A stretch of 64,000 nucleotides of DNA, from the NCBI GenBank assembly GCA_022072455.1, contig JAJVHY010000010.1, forward strand, positions 34,606 through 98,605, in the 5' to 3' direction. The DNA comes from Verrucomicrobiia bacterium. Its GTDB lineage: Bacteria > Verrucomicrobiota > Verrucomicrobiia > Palsa-1439. Below are positions 17,886 through 25,935 of this stretch, piece after piece (within the stretch, counting starts at the first letter, position 1; each line of letters opens with the position of its first letter). The translations under genes and the position numbers were made by a program. The notes beneath the pieces were generated by a model that saw nothing but the letters and a program-made list of their open reading frames with translations, did no database searches and was not told the origin of the DNA.

Positions 17886-19637
17886 TCAGACATCCAGATG
17901 GGTTTTTTCCAGCATCTTCTTCAGGTTGCCGACGACCTTGTGCTCTTCCTTGTCGGTCAAGCCGAGGATGTTCTTCAAGCCAAGGGCGAGATGCGGGATG
18001 TAGAGTTCCATGTAGTTGCGTTTGCGGGCGGCTTCGAGTTCGCGATGGCGTTTGTGCAGGAACACCGCCAGCCGCCGGCCGCACTCCTGGAGGCCGAGGG
18101 TCAGCTCGTCGATGATCTCGGCGTAGCTGGCGATGGCGTCTTTGCTTTCACTCGTGAACGGCACCCAGACGCTCGCGAGGTGCACCAGCACCACCACCGG
18201 GCCGATAGGCAGCGCGTCCTTGGGCTGGCTCAAACCGTAGGATTTCCAATTCACTCCGATCACCCCCCGCGTCATGGCACAGGCACCGGCTTGGTAAAGC
18301 AACGGCACCCGGTTGGCGAACCGTAAGACGCGAACGGGCTCCTCGATACCGACGCCCTCGTTCTCCTGGGGCCGCGCAAAGGCGAGGCCGATCTCGATCT
18401 GGAACGGGTTGCCGCGATACACCGCTGGATCCCGCGTCACCGCGGTGAAGAAGTCGGCGGCGATTTCCTTCTGCAGGCCGGCGAGAATCTGCGCTTCGCC
18501 GATGGGCGACAGGCAGTCGGTCGGTGGCCGCATCAGCTTGGTGTCCTGGATCGCCTTGTACAACGCCTCGCTCTCGTGGTGGGCGATGCGCGTCGGGTTG
18601 GTTTTCGGGTCGATGCCGGCGCGGGTGCAGACGTCCAAGGCCGTCTGGGCGCTGACGCGCGAGAAGTCGTTGGACAGGGCGGAACGTACCGTGCGGCTTT
18701 CGGTGTCCTTGAGCATCTGCATCAGCAGGCCGAGCTCGACGCCGTGCGGATGCGGCAGGATCTCGTCGGGGATCTTTGGCATCACCTTCACAGCACGGTG
18801 GTAGGTGATGGCGGTGATCCCGGGCTTGGCGGCCAGGGCGACCGGTTGCGATGGCGCCGGTTTCTTGGCTGGCTGGGACTTTGTGGCCGGTTCCGGTTTG
18901 GCATCGGCCGGTTCGGTCTTCGTTTGCAGGGCGAGCCGGTAGTGCAGCGTCAGGTGCGGGTTGACGATGGCGCACTGCTTCACGAACTCGTCCACCGATT
19001 GTTTGCCACGCTGGTAGGCGGCCTCCATCTCGATCGAGACGGAGGTGCCGTGCTTCGACACCACCGGCGGGCCATCGGGTTCGCCGGCGGCATCGACGGC
19101 CTGAAACGTCGGATGCCAGTCCTGTTCGGTGTCGCGGAGGATGGCCGGCTTGTTCTGCTTGGTGTCGATCTGCACTGCCAGGGAGTGGGCTTTCTTGGCG
19201 TTCTTGATCCGCGAGAGGATGCGCGTGGCGGCGCCCGTGGTGAGCTGGCCGTACATGCCGGCGGCACTGATGCCGATTCCCTGCTGGCCGCGCGACATCC
19301 GGAGCCGGTGGAATTTTGAGCCGTACAGCAGCTTGGCGAAAATCTTCGGGATCTGGTTCTTGACGATGCCGGGGCCGTTGTCGGTGACGGTGACCCGGAA
19401 GCGGTTGTCGGCGATCTGTTCGAGCTCGACCGCGACCTCCGGCAGCACGCCGGCTTCCTCGCAGGCGTCCAAGGAGTTGTCCACCGCCTCTTTGACCGCC
19501 GTCAGCAACGCCCGGCGGGGACTGTCGAAGCCCAGCAGGTGCCGGTTCTTGAGGAAGAATTCCGACACGGCGATGTCGCGTTGCTTGGTCGCCATGCTTT
19601 CGGCGGTTGCTGGTCCGCTGCCTGTTCGTTTTGCCAT
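17886..19637 (-). CDS. top6B: DNA topoisomerase VI subunit B (GHKL ATPase)
   Basis: A 583-residue protein. The ATG at 19637 has GGGAGG upstream; the in-frame extension to 19934 translates the repeat region and is rejected. The GHKL fold is clear: KEAVDNSLDACEEAG (residues 49-63, N-box with the catalytic glutamate and Mg-binding Asn), VTVTDNGPGI (82-91) and GQQGIGISAAGMYGQ (117-131, the glycine-rich ATP lid). A Lys/Pro/Ala-rich insert at about 239-270 interrupts the transducer region, and the H2TH-type and transducer parts follow (GIDPKTNPTRIAHHESEALYKAIQ). ATP binding dimerises the subunit and drives strand passage by Top6A. It is the first gene of the pair. Confidence 0.92.
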   Translation of the reverse strand: MAKRTGSGPATAESMATKQRDIAVSEFFLKNRHLLGFDSPRRALLTAVKEAVDNSLDACEEAGVLPEVAVELEQIADNRFRVTVTDNGPGIVKNQIPKIFAKLLYGSKFHRLRMSRGQQGIGISAAGMYGQLTTGAATRILSRIKNAKKAHSLAVQIDTKQNKPAILRDTEQDWHPTFQAVDAAGEPDGPPVVSKHGTSVSIEMEAAYQRGKQSVDEFVKQCAIVNPHLTLHYRLALQTKTEPADAKPEPATKSQPAKKPAPSQPVALAAKPGITAITYHRAVKVMPKIPDEILPHPHGVELGLLMQMLKDTESRTVRSALSNDFSRVSAQTALDVCTRAGIDPKTNPTRIAHHESEALYKAIQDTKLMRPPTDCLSPIGEAQILAGLQKEIAADFFTAVTRDPAVYRGNPFQIEIGLAFARPQENEGVGIEEPVRVLRFANRVPLLYQAGACAMTRGVIGVNWKSYGLSQPKDALPIGPVVVLVHLASVWVPFTSESKDAIASYAEIIDELTLGLQECGRRLAVFLHKRHRELEAARKRNYMELYIPHLALGLKNILGLTDKEEHKVVGNLKKMLEKTHLDV

Positions 19638-19772
19638 GATCCCTCCCAGAAGAAAGCGCCGCCACGCTAGCGGAAGCCGGGCAGCGGAGCAAGATTTCCG
19701 AAGGCACCTCGGACGCGAGACCGCTTTGCTTGATCCCCGGCACTCCTGACCCGCCACGAGTGCCGGCCGCAT

Positions 19773-19813
19773 GGATCCAGGCGCCTGGCGGCCATTGGCC
19801 CCGACACGCGCCG
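19773..19813. repeat. 41-nt direct repeat, copy 2
   Basis: Second copy of the repeat seen at 16522-16562, with one mismatch inside the 41 nt. GAGTGCCGGC-type sequences occur around it (CACGAGTGCCGG at 19755; CGCCGGCACTCC at 19809), which could form longer inverted structures. It lies about 135 bp upstream of the top6B start and 36 bp before the methyltransferase-linked module that starts at 19849. Confidence 0.8.
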
Positions 19814-19848
19814 GCACTCCCGGCGTGTGGTTGCTCGGAGACCCCATA

Positions 19849-20165
19849 GGCCTCCAAGCAGAATTCGCTAACTCGATAAAGGCCTTTGCGCTACCGCTCG
19901 CGAATGACGATGGGTGCATACACTCATCACCCAAAGACGGCGGCGCGGGTCGTGCGCCGACCAGTCACCGTATACCGGCAGCCCCCTACGTTTCCCGGGC
20001 GGTAAGACTCGGGCTGTGGCGCAAATCTTGGCGTACTTTCCAACCGCACCCGGAACCGTGGTCTCGCCGTTCATCGGTGGCGGCAGCGTGGAGTTGGCAC
20101 TGGCCGCGCAAGGGTGGCAGGTTCACGCCTATGACTATTTCGCGCCACTCGTGGATTTTTGGCAG
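19849..20165 (+). repeat. Methyltransferase 5' module, copy A (homologous to 43818-44126)
   Basis: About 317 nt that align with about 309 nt at 43818-44126. The alignment includes 65 nt upstream of the GTG start (shared blocks GGCCTCCAAGCAGAA, GCTCGCGAATGAC, GGGTGCA) and about 80 codons of a D12 methyltransferase (shared GCCGACCAGTCACCGTAT). Conservation of the noncoding part implies duplication or shared mobility of the whole unit, not just a common protein domain. Confidence 0.7.
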
Positions 20166-20756
20166 GTGGCGCTCACTGACGCACCGTCGCTGGCTGATGT
20201 GGTGATGAAATATCTGCCATTGCAGAAGCAGACGTTTCAAATGCTGCAGAACATCCGGTTCACGACGAAACTGGAGCGGGCGGCGGCGTTCTTCGTCTTG
20301 AACCGGGCGAGCTTCAGCGGTTCGACGATGAGTGGGGGAATGTCGCCCGGCCACCCACGGTTCACGGCATCAGCGATCCAGCGATTGCGGGCTTTCAAAA
20401 CCGGCGACCTATGGGTTGAGCGAGCGGACTTTCGTAGGTCGATCCAAGATCATCCCAACAGCCTACTGTTCTTAGATCCGCCATATGTCACCGCCAAAAA
20501 TTTATACGGCCGCCGTCGTAACCTTCACAACAGCTTCGATCATGCTGCCTTGTCTGATCTCATCCGTCACCGTAACCGCTGGATCCTGTGTTACGACGAC
20601 TGCGAACAGGTGCGTCAGTGGTACGACGGCTACACGACGGTGCCGCTTCGCTGGTCCTACGGCATGAGCGCCGACAAGCGTGGCCGTGAGTTGCTGATTT
20701 TGAGCCACGATGTGGCGGAGGAATGGCGCGCTCGGGGCGGGAATGAAACGTCATGA
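19914..20756 (+). CDS. D12-class DNA adenine N6-methyltransferase (Dam-like)
   Basis: A 280-residue protein. SPLRFPGGK (residues 23-31) and FIGGGSVEL (53-61) form the SAM-binding motif region, and LFLDPPYV with DPPY at 188-191 is the catalytic motif IV of alpha-type adenine methyltransferases. The length matches the Dam/MboIA family. The GTG start at 19914 is chosen because the second copy of this module (43883) also starts with GTG at the same aligned site. The downstream Cys-rich gene overlaps it (ATGA), so the two are probably cotranslated. No restriction enzyme is adjacent, so it is an orphan enzyme or belongs to a mobile element. The target sequence is unknown. Confidence 0.88.
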   Translation: MHTLITQRRRRGSCADQSPYTGSPLRFPGGKTRAVAQILAYFPTAPGTVVSPFIGGGSVELALAAQGWQVHAYDYFAPLVDFWQVALTDAPSLADVVMKYLPLQKQTFQMLQNIRFTTKLERAAAFFVLNRASFSGSTMSGGMSPGHPRFTASAIQRLRAFKTGDLWVERADFRRSIQDHPNSLLFLDPPYVTAKNLYGRRRNLHNSFDHAALSDLIRHRNRWILCYDDCEQVRQWYDGYTTVPLRWSYGMSADKRGRELLILSHDVAEEWRARGGNETS

Positions 20757-20974
20757 AAATCTGCGACGTCTGCCAGAAAGTTGTCGACCGGCTCCAGGGC
20801 GGCCCCGCAGAAATGTCGCAAAGCGAAATCTGCGGCGAATGCGCTGCTGACATCTTGCGCCGCTTCGCGCTCGTGGAACAGCGGCTGGCTGAATCAAAAA
20901 GACAGTGGCGCAATGATGTGATCACGGAATGGCGGCGGGAACGAAGGCCGGGCAACGGTACCGCCACGAGCTGA
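20753..20974 (+). CDS. Small Cys-rich (zinc-ribbon-like) protein
   Basis: A 73-residue protein with two CxxC pairs (Cys4/Cys7 in CDVC and Cys27/Cys30 in CGEC), the spacing expected of a small zinc ribbon, followed by a charged helical region. Its ATG overlaps the methyltransferase stop by 4 nt, which supports it being real and coupled to that gene. I do not recognise the family. It may help DNA or protein binding by the methyltransferase, or be an unrelated passenger of the element. Confidence 0.6.
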   Translation: MKICDVCQKVVDRLQGGPAEMSQSEICGECAADILRRFALVEQRLAESKRQWRNDVITEWRRERRPGNGTATS

Positions 20975-20998
20975 TGCACTGGGCGCTACCTTTGAGTT

Positions 20999-21023
20999 GC
21001 TGGTGGTTAATATATTTACCAGC
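20999..21023. terminator. Weak hairpin between convergent genes
   Basis: GCTGGT and ACCAGC flank an AT-rich loop (GGTTAATATATTT) in the 69-bp gap between the Cys-rich gene and the convergent ADP-ribosylglycohydrolase pseudogene. The location suits a bidirectional terminator, but the stem is only 6 bp. Confidence 0.3.
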
Positions 21024-21043
21024 GGAGACGAATCAATGATCCG

Positions 21044-21978
21044 TCAAGCCGTACGCTTCGCCATTGCCCACAGACCATCCGCCAGCGATTCGATTAACTC
21101 TCGATGCGCCAGCTTGGACAACCACTCCGCCGGTATCCCATCCTTCCCATAATACGCGCCGGCCAATTGACCATAAACTGCCCCGGTGGTATCCGCGTCA
21201 TCCCCCAGATTCACAGCCAGTAATGCGCCATCACAAAAATTATCGGTTTTACGGAACGCCCACAACGCTGCTTCCAATGACCGCACGACGTAGCCACTCC
21301 CCCTGATTGTTGGTGGTTCCCGTCGATGAAAGGATCCACCCACCACTTCGGCGACTGCTGGTGTGAGCGAGTGATCGACCCACTCACGACAAAAGTCTGG
21401 GGACAACAACTGCTCTTTGTTCGTCCCGCTTACTGCCCCGCCAATCAGTGCCCCAAGATACCGACAAGCATCAACAGCCTCTGGTGCCGCGTGCGTGGTC
21501 TTGGAGCTGTCCGCGGATCGTTCAATTACAGTTTTCGGCACCTTGGCGAAGAATAAGGGCACTGGAGCAAGCCGCATGATCGAACCATTACCACCCGACT
21601 CTGGCGCGGTTGACCCACACCATGCTTCCCCTGTGCGCTCAAAACGTGCTAACGCCGCGCGGGTAGTGTTGCCGATGTCGAAGCAGGTGCCGGTGCTGCT
21701 CAGGTGTCCCTGACGCCACCAACGAACATACCGCGCGAGTTGATCGACAGGATCAAACCCACCCGTTTCGACCAAGCTCTCGCCAAACACAAGGCCATCG
21801 AGGTGTCATCCGTCCATTCGCCAGGCTGGAGACCAAACGGTCCGCCGCCAACGATGTCGGTGATTGGTTCAAATGAACCCGGCCGCTTGAACTCGAGCGT
21901 TGTACCGAGGGCATCACCGGTTGCCAAGCCGAGCAGGGCGCCCCTGTACCGATCAGCCTGAGTAATCATCGTCGTCAT
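21044..21978 (-). pseudogene. ADP-ribosylglycohydrolase (DraG-like), frameshifted
   Basis: Two frames together make one ordinary ADP-ribosylglycohydrolase of about 310 residues. The first (from ATG 21978) gives [17 protein letters not shown] and [14 protein letters not shown], the N-terminal metal-binding motif of the family. The second, down to 21044, gives GGNGSIMRLAPVPLFF and VNLGDDADTTGAVYGQLAGA, the C-terminal metal-binding motif. The frame changes near 21781, where one G appears to be missing from what should read GGCGGAGAGC. The family removes ADP-ribose from proteins, for example nitrogenase reductase. All key residues survive, so either the loss is very recent or the base is a sequencing error. 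Confidence 0.8.
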
Positions 21979-22121
21979 CGCACCCTGCCCTCTCCTTGGT
22001 AGGGCGTGCGGGGATAGTAAACGAGGTGACTGATAATGCAACTGGCAGGGGGTGACAACTCAGCAACAGGTAGATTACGAACCGAAAATAAGTCGGAGAG
22101 TCGAATGCGTATATTGTCAGC

Positions 22122-22238
22122 TCAGCGTAGTCGAAGATCGGTTAAGTACAGTACCGTCACCAACACTACCAACCCCAAAATCAGCAGCAATTGCGCTGCC
22201 TGTTGTGTTGAATAATTGCGTTTGATTGAATTGTGCAT
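22122..22238 (-). CDS. Small single-span membrane protein
   Basis: A 38-residue frame: MHNSIKRNYSTQQ, then the hydrophobic span AAQLLLILGLVVLVTVLYL, ending with TDLRLR. An AAAGGAATCAAAATG sequence supplies a good ribosome binding site, which supports it being translated. The positive N-terminus and short tail suggest a single inner-membrane helix. The product is unrecognised; small toxic or regulatory membrane peptides look like this, but nothing more can be claimed. Confidence 0.5.
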   Translation of the reverse strand: MHNSIKRNYSTQQAAQLLLILGLVVLVTVLYLTDLRLR

Positions 22239-22266
22239 TTTGATTCCTTTCGGCCGAAGAAAATAG

Positions 22267-22334
22267 ATTCAGGAGTTGCACGCCAAGGAGGCGGGGGTGG
22301 GGAACCCCTCAGATGAACGTGCAAGCTCCTGAAT
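22267..22334. repeat. Long hairpin spanning the stop codon of a hypothetical gene
   Basis: The arms ATTCAGGAGTTGCACG (22267-22282) and CGTGCAAGCTCCTGAAT (22318-22334) pair with one bulge. A second stem, GGGGT with ACCCC (22294-22308), sits inside the loop. The right arm encodes the last residues of the 96-residue protein and the stop lies in the loop. It may act as a terminator or mRNA-stabilising structure for the minus-strand gene. Confidence 0.6.
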
Positions 22335-22599
22335 CCTTGGGTTGCGAGTTGAAGTATTGATCTTTCACGTCATCGAGTTGACAGCAGTAGTCGTGAACGA
22401 ACACCGCAAGATAAACATTGCGAGACTGATTATAAATCGCCTGTCTGTCGAACTCAGTCCAGTAACCGATTAGAACATCTCCGAGTTTGACCTTATTGCA
22501 GTCCAGTAATTCAAACACGGTGATGCTCCCATCCTCTGTCTCAGCGGCCACAAAGCGCGTACTTGCACCAACAAGGACGACCTTAGCTTTCGTCTTCAT
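22309..22599 (-). CDS. Hypothetical protein, 96 residues
   Basis: The frame starts MKTKAKVVLVGASTRFVAAE and is soluble, with mixed beta character (TEDGSITVFELLDC, KVKLGDVLIGYWTEF) and a Cys pair (HDYCCQLDD). The ATG at 22599 is preferred to an upstream one because the extra N-terminal residues look noncoding. No family is recognised. The C-terminus lies within the right arm of the hairpin at 22267-22334. It sits between two structured noncoding stretches in accessory DNA. Confidence 0.5.
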   Translation of the reverse strand: MKTKAKVVLVGASTRFVAAETEDGSITVFELLDCNKVKLGDVLIGYWTEFDRQAIYNQSRNVYLAVFVHDYCCQLDDVKDQYFNSQPKDSGACTFI

Positions 22600-22697
22600 C
22601 CTCCAACCGTTCCATCCCCATGCGACAGTCCTATTACAAGCTGGGGGCAATAATGAAAACTCTTCGGGTGGCAGCTACTGATGGGGGTGAAGACAAA

Positions 22698-22788
22698 GGT
22701 GGAGAGTCGAGGCTGATCTGCAACTGCACTTAACTGCCATACGTCTCTGCACTCAACTGCAACTTCAACTCGTCCTCGACTCTCCACC
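22698..22788. repeat. Large inverted repeat with internally repetitive loop
   Basis: GGTGGAGAGTCGAGG (22698-22712) and CCTCGACTCTCCACC (22774-22788) are perfect 15-bp arms around a 61-nt loop. The loop carries near-duplicate blocks (CAACTGCACTTAACTGCC and CTGCACTCAACTGCAAC). It lies in the gene-free gap 22600-22878. It could be a terminator, a structured small RNA or a miniature mobile element; no gene is seen in the gap. Confidence 0.6.
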
Positions 22789-22878
22789 GCAACGTAAGCC
22801 TGTTTGGTGGATTAGCAAGTGATGAGGCTGCGAATCATGATAATGATGCGGTGATCACTAAACTTGGGCATGTTTGAA

Positions 22879-23430
22879 CTACTTCTTCGGCTTGACCGCG
22901 ACCTGCACTTCATACCGCTTCAGAAACCACGGCACAAACGGCGAATTCCAAAACACCCCGTACGGCTCTCCATCTTTCACGTAGTCAGATTGCTCTTTCA
23001 GCCACGCCAGCAGCTTCCCTTGGGCGGCAGTGATGTTTTCCTTGGAGTATGCACCTCGGCCTCCAATCGCGGCCACATACCGCTTGGGAATGGTAAGGAT
23101 GGTTACCTCCTGATGGTCTTTGAGATCTTTGTCCTTCTGGGCTGCCCCGACGTAGAAGCGCATCGCAGCGGGTTGGAATTCAGCCTCGACAGGGGTGGTC
23201 ATGGCTACTTGGTTCGAACTGATGTAGCTGAACAATCGACCGAACAGGTCGTTGTCCTTGGCGAAGTAATTTCCCGTCGATTTGGTGACCATGAGACGGG
23301 CTTCAGGCAATTCCTTGATCTCAATCTTATCCACCTCGGTTTGAGGGTAAGCTTGTTCCGTGGCGACGGCTTTGGGGCTCATGAAAATGACCCCTGCGCA
23401 CATTACCAGGGCAGTAACGGTTGTTCTCAT
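22879..23430 (-). CDS. SOUL-family heme-binding-like protein
   Basis: A 183-residue protein with a signal peptide (VTALVMCAGVIFMSPKAVATE) and the SOUL/HBP core: KIEIKELPEARLMVTKSTG, VAMTTPVEAEF (the family signature), MRFYVGAAQKDKD and YGVFWNSPFVPWFLKRYEVQV near the C-terminus. The family binds heme or related tetrapyrroles in eukaryotes; bacterial members are common but mostly uncharacterised. It is probably periplasmic. It is monocistronic, with no obvious heme genes nearby, so heme binding is inferred from the family alone. Confidence 0.82.
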   Translation of the reverse strand: MRTTVTALVMCAGVIFMSPKAVATEQAYPQTEVDKIEIKELPEARLMVTKSTGNYFAKDNDLFGRLFSYISSNQVAMTTPVEAEFQPAAMRFYVGAAQKDKDLKDHQEVTILTIPKRYVAAIGGRGAYSKENITAAQGKLLAWLKEQSDYVKDGEPYGVFWNSPFVPWFLKRYEVQVAVKPKK

Positions 23431-24160
23431 TGGTAGATGGACCGAAGCTTATCATCGAATCTACGTGCCGCCAAATGCGCCACAACGGCCTTTCACAGTC
23501 CAGGGGTACACATTCTCCCTCCACGCTAAATACACACTTCACCCGATTGTTGTTTCCAGGCGGTCGGGTATGTTGGCGGTAGATTTACGTGAGGTTGGTA
23601 AGGTTGAAAGCAGAACAGCGACAGATCGGTGAGGATCTGCCGCTGTTTTGTTTTGGTGAAGCTCGGCTGCCTGCGATTGGGGCGACTACCTGGTGAGATT
23701 AGGTGAGGTTGGCAATCGCTGGCCGTGGGTTCGCAAGCATCCGAATTTCACACCGCATCTGACCACTCTCCTCAGAATATGTTCAATCACGGCCATCTCG
23801 GAAAACTTCGGGTGTAACGGCCATTGCGCCAGTCAGACCCCGACGGTTAATGACTCGGCAACGGCTGCAACACCGTCAGGATTCTCACCACAATGTAAAA
23901 CAACACGATCACCAGCAGCCACAGCACCGCGAAGTGGTGGTTTGAATGTTGATGCGGATGATCACACCGAAGGTCATGAAGGCTGGATCGAAGCGGTTGT
24001 CGAAGACCAGTCCAAGTTTCATGACATCACTGTTGCAGTACATCCCTCAAGAACCCTATCGGCGTCTCGTGCTCACGCCCAAACACACAGAGCAACGGTG
24101 CGTATCGTTCAATGGCGGCAGTCAACGCATGTTAGAGCGATTGCCTTAGCAACCAGTAAG
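23431..24160. other. Gene-poor stretch of about 730 bp
   Basis: No convincing gene is seen. A terminator-like hairpin lies at 23614-23647 (AACAGCG and CAGATC pairing with GATCTG and CGCTGTT, followed by TTGTTTT on the plus strand), but no plus-strand gene precedes it. On the minus strand near 23860-23960 a frame reads FAVLWLLVIVLFYIVVRILTVL, a membrane helix, before a stop, but it lacks a clear start and may be a remnant. The stretch looks like decayed accessory DNA. Confidence 0.4.
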
Positions 24161-24526
24161 TCAGCACCGGCGCTGGTCATACTTAGTGGGCGTGTTCAGC
24201 GCCTGCTCGATCGCGAGCAGCGGTCGTTGCCGGCCCCGATTCGGCCAGTCGGCAACATTCTGGTCGCGGAAAACCCACCGCGCTGATTCCAGAATCTGTT
24301 GCGCGCGGGTATTACCCCGGAAGTGGACTAACTGGGAAGCAACTTGGTGGAGATCAGCACAGTTCCAGAGTCGCCCCATCGCGGCCAAAATTTCGGCACT
24401 CTGTTCCCGGGAATCGCCAACCAATGACTGCAATTCAGCGATCAACTCTTCGGTGTTCTTTGGTGAAACATTTCCGGCGTCGGCTGCCAGAGGCGAAAAT
24501 ACCTGATTCGGAAATCTTGTCTTCAT
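24161..24526 (-). CDS. Hypothetical protein, 121 residues
   Basis: The frame starts MKTRFPNQVFSPLAADAG and contains a helical middle (NTEELIAELQSLVGDSREQSAEILAAMGRLWNCADLHQVASQLVHF). The ATG at 24526 has GAGGATTTGATT upstream and is preferred to an upstream start. No family is recognised. It lies 69 bp beyond the last gene of the TonB operon in the same direction and could be a late member of it. Confidence 0.5.
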   Translation of the reverse strand: MKTRFPNQVFSPLAADAGNVSPKNTEELIAELQSLVGDSREQSAEILAAMGRLWNCADLHQVASQLVHFRGNTRAQQILESARWVFRDQNVADWPNRGRQRPLLAIEQALNTPTKYDQRRC

Positions 24527-24595
24527 AATCAAATCCTCGCTTGAGTAAGAGCGTAGCCGCGACAAGCAAGGAGTCAAGCCGGCGATTGTGACAGT

Positions 24596-25933
24596 TCAGC
24601 GACGCGCTTTGGCGATGCGCTCGACTTGATCGAGATACCGGGCCACATCGTCGGCCGGCTTGATTTCCTGGACGCGGCGCAAGAGCGGAATCGCTTCCTG
24701 ATACTTCGCCTGCGCCACCAACACTTGGGCTTGCCGGAGTTTGGCGGGGCCTTCGTAGGCATCGAGGCTACTAGCGCGTTCGTAATAGAATAACGCCTTG
24801 GCGGGATCGTTCTGCTTGTTGTAGTGCTGCCCCAACAACAGAAGTGCTTCACCGTCCAAGGGATCCAGCGCGACAATCTCCTCCAACACCTTGGCCGACT
24901 CTCCGCCACCGGCGGCGATTGCGGCGCGGGCTTCGAGTTTCAGCAATTTGCGTCTGTCGGCATCGTCAAGATTTCGGCCGAGTTGTTCCTTGATCATGGC
25001 GATCACCGTGCCGGCTTGAGTTGACGCACCGCGCGCCACCAAAATCTCGGCGGCCCGAACGGCGCTGGCCGGCTTCTGGGCTGGATCGAGCTGAATGGCG
25101 CGAACATACGCCCCGGCAGCCAGATCGTAGAGCGTCTGGTTCACATAAATATCACCGAGAGCCGTCTGGCTCGCGACGGTCGCCTTGCCGGCGCGGGCGA
25201 CGAACTCGTAGTTCTCGGCAGCCTTGAGCGGCTCCTTCAAGCCAAGATACGCACTGGCTTGCAAGAGCCAGAACTCCGACCGCTCAGGTTTCCGTTTGAT
25301 CAATTCATCCAGCAAGGAGACGGCTTCGGCATGTTTCTGTTGCCGGAACATGCAGCGCGCAAGACCGAGCTTCCAATCAAAATTCTCCGGTTGCAGCAAT
25401 GCCGCGTACCGGTAGGCGGACTCGGCGGCGACAAAGTTCTCCTGCGTCGTATAGGCAAACCCAAGCAAACCGAAGGTCAGCCCATCGGTCGCGCCCAATT
25501 CGATACTTCGCGTCAGCGCGGTAATCGCTTCGGGATACTGGCCGGCCCGCAACTGCACCAAGCCGAGGCTTTTGTGGGCCCGCCGAAACGCCGGGAACTT
25601 GGCCACTGCCTGACGCAGCGCCGCCGTAGCTGCCGGTAGGTCGTCTTGTTGGAAACAAATGTTGCCGAGAGTGAAATCGAACAATGCGCTCGCGTCGGTT
25701 TTCGCCGCCTTTTCCACCTGGCGCCGGGCCGTCGGCAAGTCCGTGCCCATCAGGGGAAAAATTTTCTGGAGCACATCCCGTTCTTCCGTGGTGACGCGCG
25801 GCTCGACTTCGGAGTTTATCCCATAGCTGCCGAGAAAATGTTTCTTGAACTCGGGGTCGCTCCAGAGATTCAATCCCTCGGTGGCATGAGCGGCACCGGC
25901 GGCAAGCCCGATGGCAATGATCAATCGTTTCAT
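24596..25933 (-). CDS. Periplasmic TPR-repeat protein
   Basis: A 445-residue protein with a signal peptide (MKRLIIAIGLAAGAAHATE). Most of the rest is tetratricopeptide repeat units (LGLVQLRAGQYPEAITALTRSIEL; LGFAYTTQENFVAAESAYRYAALLQP; LGQHYNKQNDPAKALFYYERASSL). TPRs mediate protein-protein contacts. Its ATG is 2 nt after the tonB stop. TPR proteins end the comparable DUF3450/ExbB/ExbD/TonB clusters of other Gram-negatives, where they assist TonB-dependent transport; I infer the same role here. Confidence 0.85.
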   Translation of the reverse strand: MKRLIIAIGLAAGAAHATEGLNLWSDPEFKKHFLGSYGINSEVEPRVTTEERDVLQKIFPLMGTDLPTARRQVEKAAKTDASALFDFTLGNICFQQDDLPAATAALRQAVAKFPAFRRAHKSLGLVQLRAGQYPEAITALTRSIELGATDGLTFGLLGFAYTTQENFVAAESAYRYAALLQPENFDWKLGLARCMFRQQKHAEAVSLLDELIKRKPERSEFWLLQASAYLGLKEPLKAAENYEFVARAGKATVASQTALGDIYVNQTLYDLAAGAYVRAIQLDPAQKPASAVRAAEILVARGASTQAGTVIAMIKEQLGRNLDDADRRKLLKLEARAAIAAGGGESAKVLEEIVALDPLDGEALLLLGQHYNKQNDPAKALFYYERASSLDAYEGPAKLRQAQVLVAQAKYQEAIPLLRRVQEIKPADDVARYLDQVERIAKARR

Positions 25934-25935
25934 GG

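Noticed and set aside
18148..19857. A 569-residue minus-strand frame in the topoisomerase region
   Set aside because: It overlaps top6B in another frame; the top6B frame carries GHKL motifs and has a good ribosome binding site.
19638..19934. N-terminal extension of top6B
   Set aside because: The extra residues translate the 41-nt repeat and the methyltransferase leader; the ATG at 19637 has a Shine-Dalgarno site and starts the conserved region.
23693..24286. A 197-residue plus-strand frame
   Set aside because: Composition is unlike neighbouring genes, no motif is visible, and it overlaps the minus-strand gene at 24161-24526.
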